NCBI GenBank assembly: GCA_020425485.1
Contig: JAGQRL010000215.1
Location: 517 to 16,884, forward strand
Source of the DNA: Rhodospirillaceae bacterium
GTDB lineage: Bacteria > Pseudomonadota > Alphaproteobacteria > DSM-16000 > Inquilinaceae
Direction of reading: 5' to 3'
Length of the DNA: 16,368 nucleotides
The notes under the pieces were generated by a model. The model made no database searches. It was given only the letters and a program-made list of their open reading frames with translations, and had not been told where the DNA came from. Shown in pieces: positions 14,080-16,368 of this stretch; positions within the stretch are counted from its first letter, which is position 1; each line of letters opens with the position of its first letter. The translations under genes were made by a program, and so were the position numbers.

Positions 14080-14826
14080 ATGCTCAAGTTCTCCGTCGTC
14101 ACCGCTTGCTACAACGCCGCTGAAACCGTTGCGGCGACTTTGGAGTCGGTGCGGCGGCAGACCTACCCGTCGGTCGAGCACATCATTATCGATGGGGCCT
14201 CAACCGACGCCACACTGTCCACCGTGGAGCAATATCGCCGCGATGGCCTTTTGGTGGTGAGCGAGCCGGACGACGGAATCGGCGACGCGATGAACAAGGG
14301 CTGGGCGCTGGCCACCGGCGACTTCGTACTGTTTCTCCACGCCGACGACGTGCTGATCGGCGACCGCGCCCTGGAGATGGCCAGCGGTCACCTCGCCGGA
14401 GGGTATGACATTGTCTGCTTCGACGTCATCAAGACGTCCTCCGCCAACCCGGCCGGCAACCGCTGCATCAGCCGACCGGATCGGCTGGCGCTGCGCAACC
14501 GGATGGAGCACCAGGGCATATGTTACCGACGCGATGTCCTGGAACGGACAGGACCCTTCGACAGGGCGTTCCGCATATCGATGGACTATGACCATCTCCT
14601 ACGGGCAGTGCGCCAGGGCATGCGGGTCGGCAAAGTCGACGAGGTGCTCGCCGTGATGGCCGGCGGCGGCATCAGTTCGCGGACCGATTGGCCGGGACTG
14701 CGTAGGCGGCTTGCCGAAGAGCGGCAGATCCACCTGCGGCACGCTCGCGGCGCCGGCGAACGTTTGGCATATCGCCTGTTCTGGCTGGCCTATTGGCCAT
14801 TCAAGTATCTGAGGTCCCAGCTCTAG
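14080..14826 (+). CDS. glycosyltransferase family 2 (WcaA/WcaE-like)
   Basis: 248 aa with a GT-A fold. FSVVTACYNAAETVAATLESV at the start is followed by IIIDGASTDAT (34-45), SEPDDGIGDAMNKGWALATG at 61-80 and the metal site HADD at 87-90. The acceptor part has EHQGICYRRDVLERTGPFD and SMDYDHLLRA, as in enzymes that add sugars to lipid-linked repeat units of exopolysaccharides. The extreme C-terminus is aromatic and basic (FWLAYWPFKYLRSQL), which may hold it to the membrane. ATG 14080 has no obvious ribosome binding site. The next gene starts 38 bp downstream, in the same transcription unit. Confidence 0.92.
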   Translation: MLKFSVVTACYNAAETVAATLESVRRQTYPSVEHIIIDGASTDATLSTVEQYRRDGLLVVSEPDDGIGDAMNKGWALATGDFVLFLHADDVLIGDRALEMASGHLAGGYDIVCFDVIKTSSANPAGNRCISRPDRLALRNRMEHQGICYRRDVLERTGPFDRAFRISMDYDHLLRAVRQGMRVGKVDEVLAVMAGGGISSRTDWPGLRRRLAEERQIHLRHARGAGERLAYRLFWLAYWPFKYLRSQL

Positions 14827-14864
14827 GGCGCCCCGCTGCCCGTCGCCGCAGAAAGCCCCTGCCC

Positions 14865-15968
14865 ATGCGCTATGTCCTGGTGACCAAGCGGTACTACACC
14901 AACCGGGACCTCATCGCCGATCGCTTCGGCCGCCTCCACCACCTGCCCGCCCACCTCTCCCGGCACGGCCATGACGGCCTGGTGCTGGCGCTGGACTATC
15001 GGCGCGGGGCCGACGCGATCGCGGCCGGAGACACGGCCCCCAAGGTCCGCAGCCTGGCGGTGCGCCGCCTCGGCCCCCTCGGCACCTGGCGCACGCTCTG
15101 CCGCGCGGTGCGCGCCCACGCGCCCCATGTCGTCATCGCCAGCGGCGATACGCCGCTGGGAGCCGCCGGGCGGCGGCTGGCCCGCCTGACGGGGGCCGCT
15201 TTCGCCTTCGACGTGTACGACGACTACCGCACCTTTGCCTCTGCCCGCCTGCCGGGCATGAAGCGCCTGTTCCGGCGCACCCTGGCAGCCGCCGACCTGG
15301 CGATCTTTGCCAGCGATGCGTTCGCCGGGGAGATGCGCACCGCCCATCCCCTGCGCCGCTGGGCGGTGGTGCCCAACGGGTACGATCCCGCCGTCTTCCG
15401 CCCGCAACCGCGGGCCGCCTGCCGCGCCGCCTTCGGCCTGCCGGAATGCGGCGTGCTGATCGGCTATTTCGGCAGCCTGGGGTGGGAACGTGGCACCGAT
15501 GTGCTGATGGCCGCAGCCGAGCGCCTGGCGGGCGAAATCCCCGGCCTTGCCCTCGTCCTTGCCGGCCACCCGGCCGCAGCGGTGCCGGGCGGCGGCCGCG
15601 TGCCGGTGCACTTCCTCGGCAGCGTCGATCAGCAGGCCGTCGCCCAACTGATCGGGGCCTGCGACCTCGTTTCCATCCCCTACCGGCAGACCGCCTATAC
15701 CCAGGCGACCCAGGCCTGCAAGATCGCCGAGTACCTGGCCTGCCGGGTCCCCGTTGCAGCCACCCGCGTCGGCCAGGCGACGACGGCCCTTGCCGACATC
15801 CCCCAGGCGCTGTGCCGGCCGGACGATGCGGACGACCTGGCCCGCGTCCTCAAGGCCCAGATTGCAGCGCCCGTGCTGGCGCCCGTGCCCACCGAACTTG
15901 CCTGGGAAACCCTGGCGGGGCGGCTGGAAACGGAGCTAGAGGGCGTGTTGGCGTCGCGGCGGTCCTAG
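14865..15968 (+). CDS. glycosyltransferase family 4-type protein (GT-B fold)
   Basis: 367 aa. The N-terminal half is divergent (RYVLVTKRYYTNRDLIADRFGRL). A linker (VVPNGYDPAVFRP at 168-180) leads to the donor-binding Rossmann domain: VLIGYFGSLGWERGTDVLM, LVLAGHP, and CDLVSIPYRQTAYTQATQACK to AEYLACRVPVAATRVG. Glu289 is the second glutamate of the EX7E pair; the first is replaced by Ala281, so activity or mechanism may differ from classical GT4 enzymes. ATG 14865 is preferred because the protein domain starts there; an in-frame ATG at 14793 would overlap the GT2 gene. The codon use is more GC-rich than that of the GT2 gene before it. It converges on the second FkbM gene with 10 bp between stops. 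Confidence 0.85.
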   Translation: MRYVLVTKRYYTNRDLIADRFGRLHHLPAHLSRHGHDGLVLALDYRRGADAIAAGDTAPKVRSLAVRRLGPLGTWRTLCRAVRAHAPHVVIASGDTPLGAAGRRLARLTGAAFAFDVYDDYRTFASARLPGMKRLFRRTLAAADLAIFASDAFAGEMRTAHPLRRWAVVPNGYDPAVFRPQPRAACRAAFGLPECGVLIGYFGSLGWERGTDVLMAAAERLAGEIPGLALVLAGHPAAAVPGGGRVPVHFLGSVDQQAVAQLIGACDLVSIPYRQTAYTQATQACKIAEYLACRVPVAATRVGQATTALADIPQALCRPDDADDLARVLKAQIAAPVLAPVPTELAWETLAGRLETELEGVLASRRS

Positions 15969-15978
15969 CGCCGGCCGG

Positions 15979-16368
15979 TCAGGTGTCGAGCTGGCGCAGG
16001 AACAGGCAGTTCAGCGACAGCCCCTCGTCGGCCTCCTGAAACCCCAGGTCGCCCAGCAGCGCCGCACAGTCGGCCAGGCGGGCATTGTTTTCGATGAACA
16101 CGAGCCGGGTGGGGCTTTCCGCCAGCGTCCGCGTCATGCCGCGCAGGACGGAAAGCTCCGCCCCCTCCACATCGATCTTCACGGCCGCGGGCGAGAGGTC
16201 CAGCTCGTCCAGCCGGCGGATCTGGATGGTCGACTCCCGCACCGTCGGGCGTTCCCCCAGTTCCTGGAGCAGCCGCTCGGCGTGCTCTTCCACCGCCGCC
16301 CGGTCGATGCCGGCCCGCGTGGTCACCGGCAGCCGCCCCAGATAGGGAATGAAGAAGGGCACCTCGGC
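15979..16368 (-). CDS. FkbM family methyltransferase, C-terminal part (cut by window edge)
   Basis: The last 129 codons of a gene that starts right of the window. VKIDVEGAELSVLRGM is the FkbM hallmark, corresponding to LLSLDVEGNELNVL of the other FkbM protein in this locus. AEVPFFIPYLGRLPVTT before it and RLVFIENN then LNCLFLRQ after it fit the family's end. The N-terminal SAM-binding motif I is not in view. The frame is open through base 16368, and a GTG at 16362 is not a real start. It probably methylates a sugar in the same glycan. Confidence 0.9.
   Translation of the reverse strand, partial: AEVPFFIPYLGRLPVTTRAGIDRAAVEEHAERLLQELGERPTVRESTIQIRRLDELDLSPAAVKIDVEGAELSVLRGMTRTLAESPTRLVFIENNARLADCAALLGDLGFQEADEGLSLNCLFLRQLDT

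Noticed and set aside
9513..15968. Possible genomic island with insertion sequences or att sites
   Set aside because: No transposase, integrase, tRNA gene or flanking direct repeats were seen; variation is explained as a glycan locus.
1..16368. CRISPR arrays, toxin-antitoxin pairs, restriction-modification or phage genes
   Set aside because: No regularly spaced long repeats and no matching protein motifs were found on either strand.

Overview
The window looks like chromosome of a GC-rich alphaproteobacterium, probably a relative of the Rhodospirillales. The reasons are the cox genes placed head to head with tldD, a DUF1045 protein, a single-gene Flp pilin with the typical ATAIEYGLIAA segment, and a CtrA-like box upstream of that pilin. 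The taxonomic call is inference from gene content, not from a marker gene.

Left part (1-8705), mostly conserved housekeeping genes. On the minus strand lie cytochrome c oxidase subunit II (ctaC/coxB) and the start of subunit I (ctaD/coxA, cut by the window edge). tldD, a zinc peptidase gene, faces the opposite way. It converges on a minus-strand run of three genes: a SprA-like HExxH putative metalloprotease, a secreted TraB/GumN-family protein and a small membrane protein with a bacterial PH-like domain. Four perfectly phased 13-bp imperfect repeats sit between the first two of these. Divergent from the run is a two-gene plus-strand operon with a 4-nt overlap: a YfbR-like HD nucleotidase and a DUF1045 (2H phosphoesterase-like) protein. 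Next come an unrecognised 144-aa protein (minus), a DsbA/FrnE-type oxidoreductase (plus) and a two-CBS-domain protein (plus).

Middle (8706-9512). A 58-residue Flp/Fap type IVb prepilin gene stands alone between two spacers of about 300 bp. Upstream is a plausible CtrA-type promoter. Downstream are a strong hairpin terminator and a second long hairpin. No tad/cpa assembly genes are in the window.

Right part (9513-16368), a surface-glycan locus: a Wzx/MATE-like flippase, an FkbM methyltransferase, a GT-A glycosyltransferase (minus), a GT4 glycosyltransferase (minus), a GT2 and a second GT4 glycosyltransferase (plus), and a second FkbM methyltransferase cut by the right edge. The orientations are mixed, so there are several transcription units. 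The likely joint job is building and exporting a methylated oligo- or polysaccharide; no polymerase, ligase or chain-length regulator is seen here.

No tRNA, rRNA, CRISPR array, insertion sequence or phage gene was recognised. I see no clear-cut new defence or mobile system. The least explained items are the HD/DUF1045 pair, the 13-bp repeat array, the isolated pilin with its regulatory region, and the 144-aa unknown protein.
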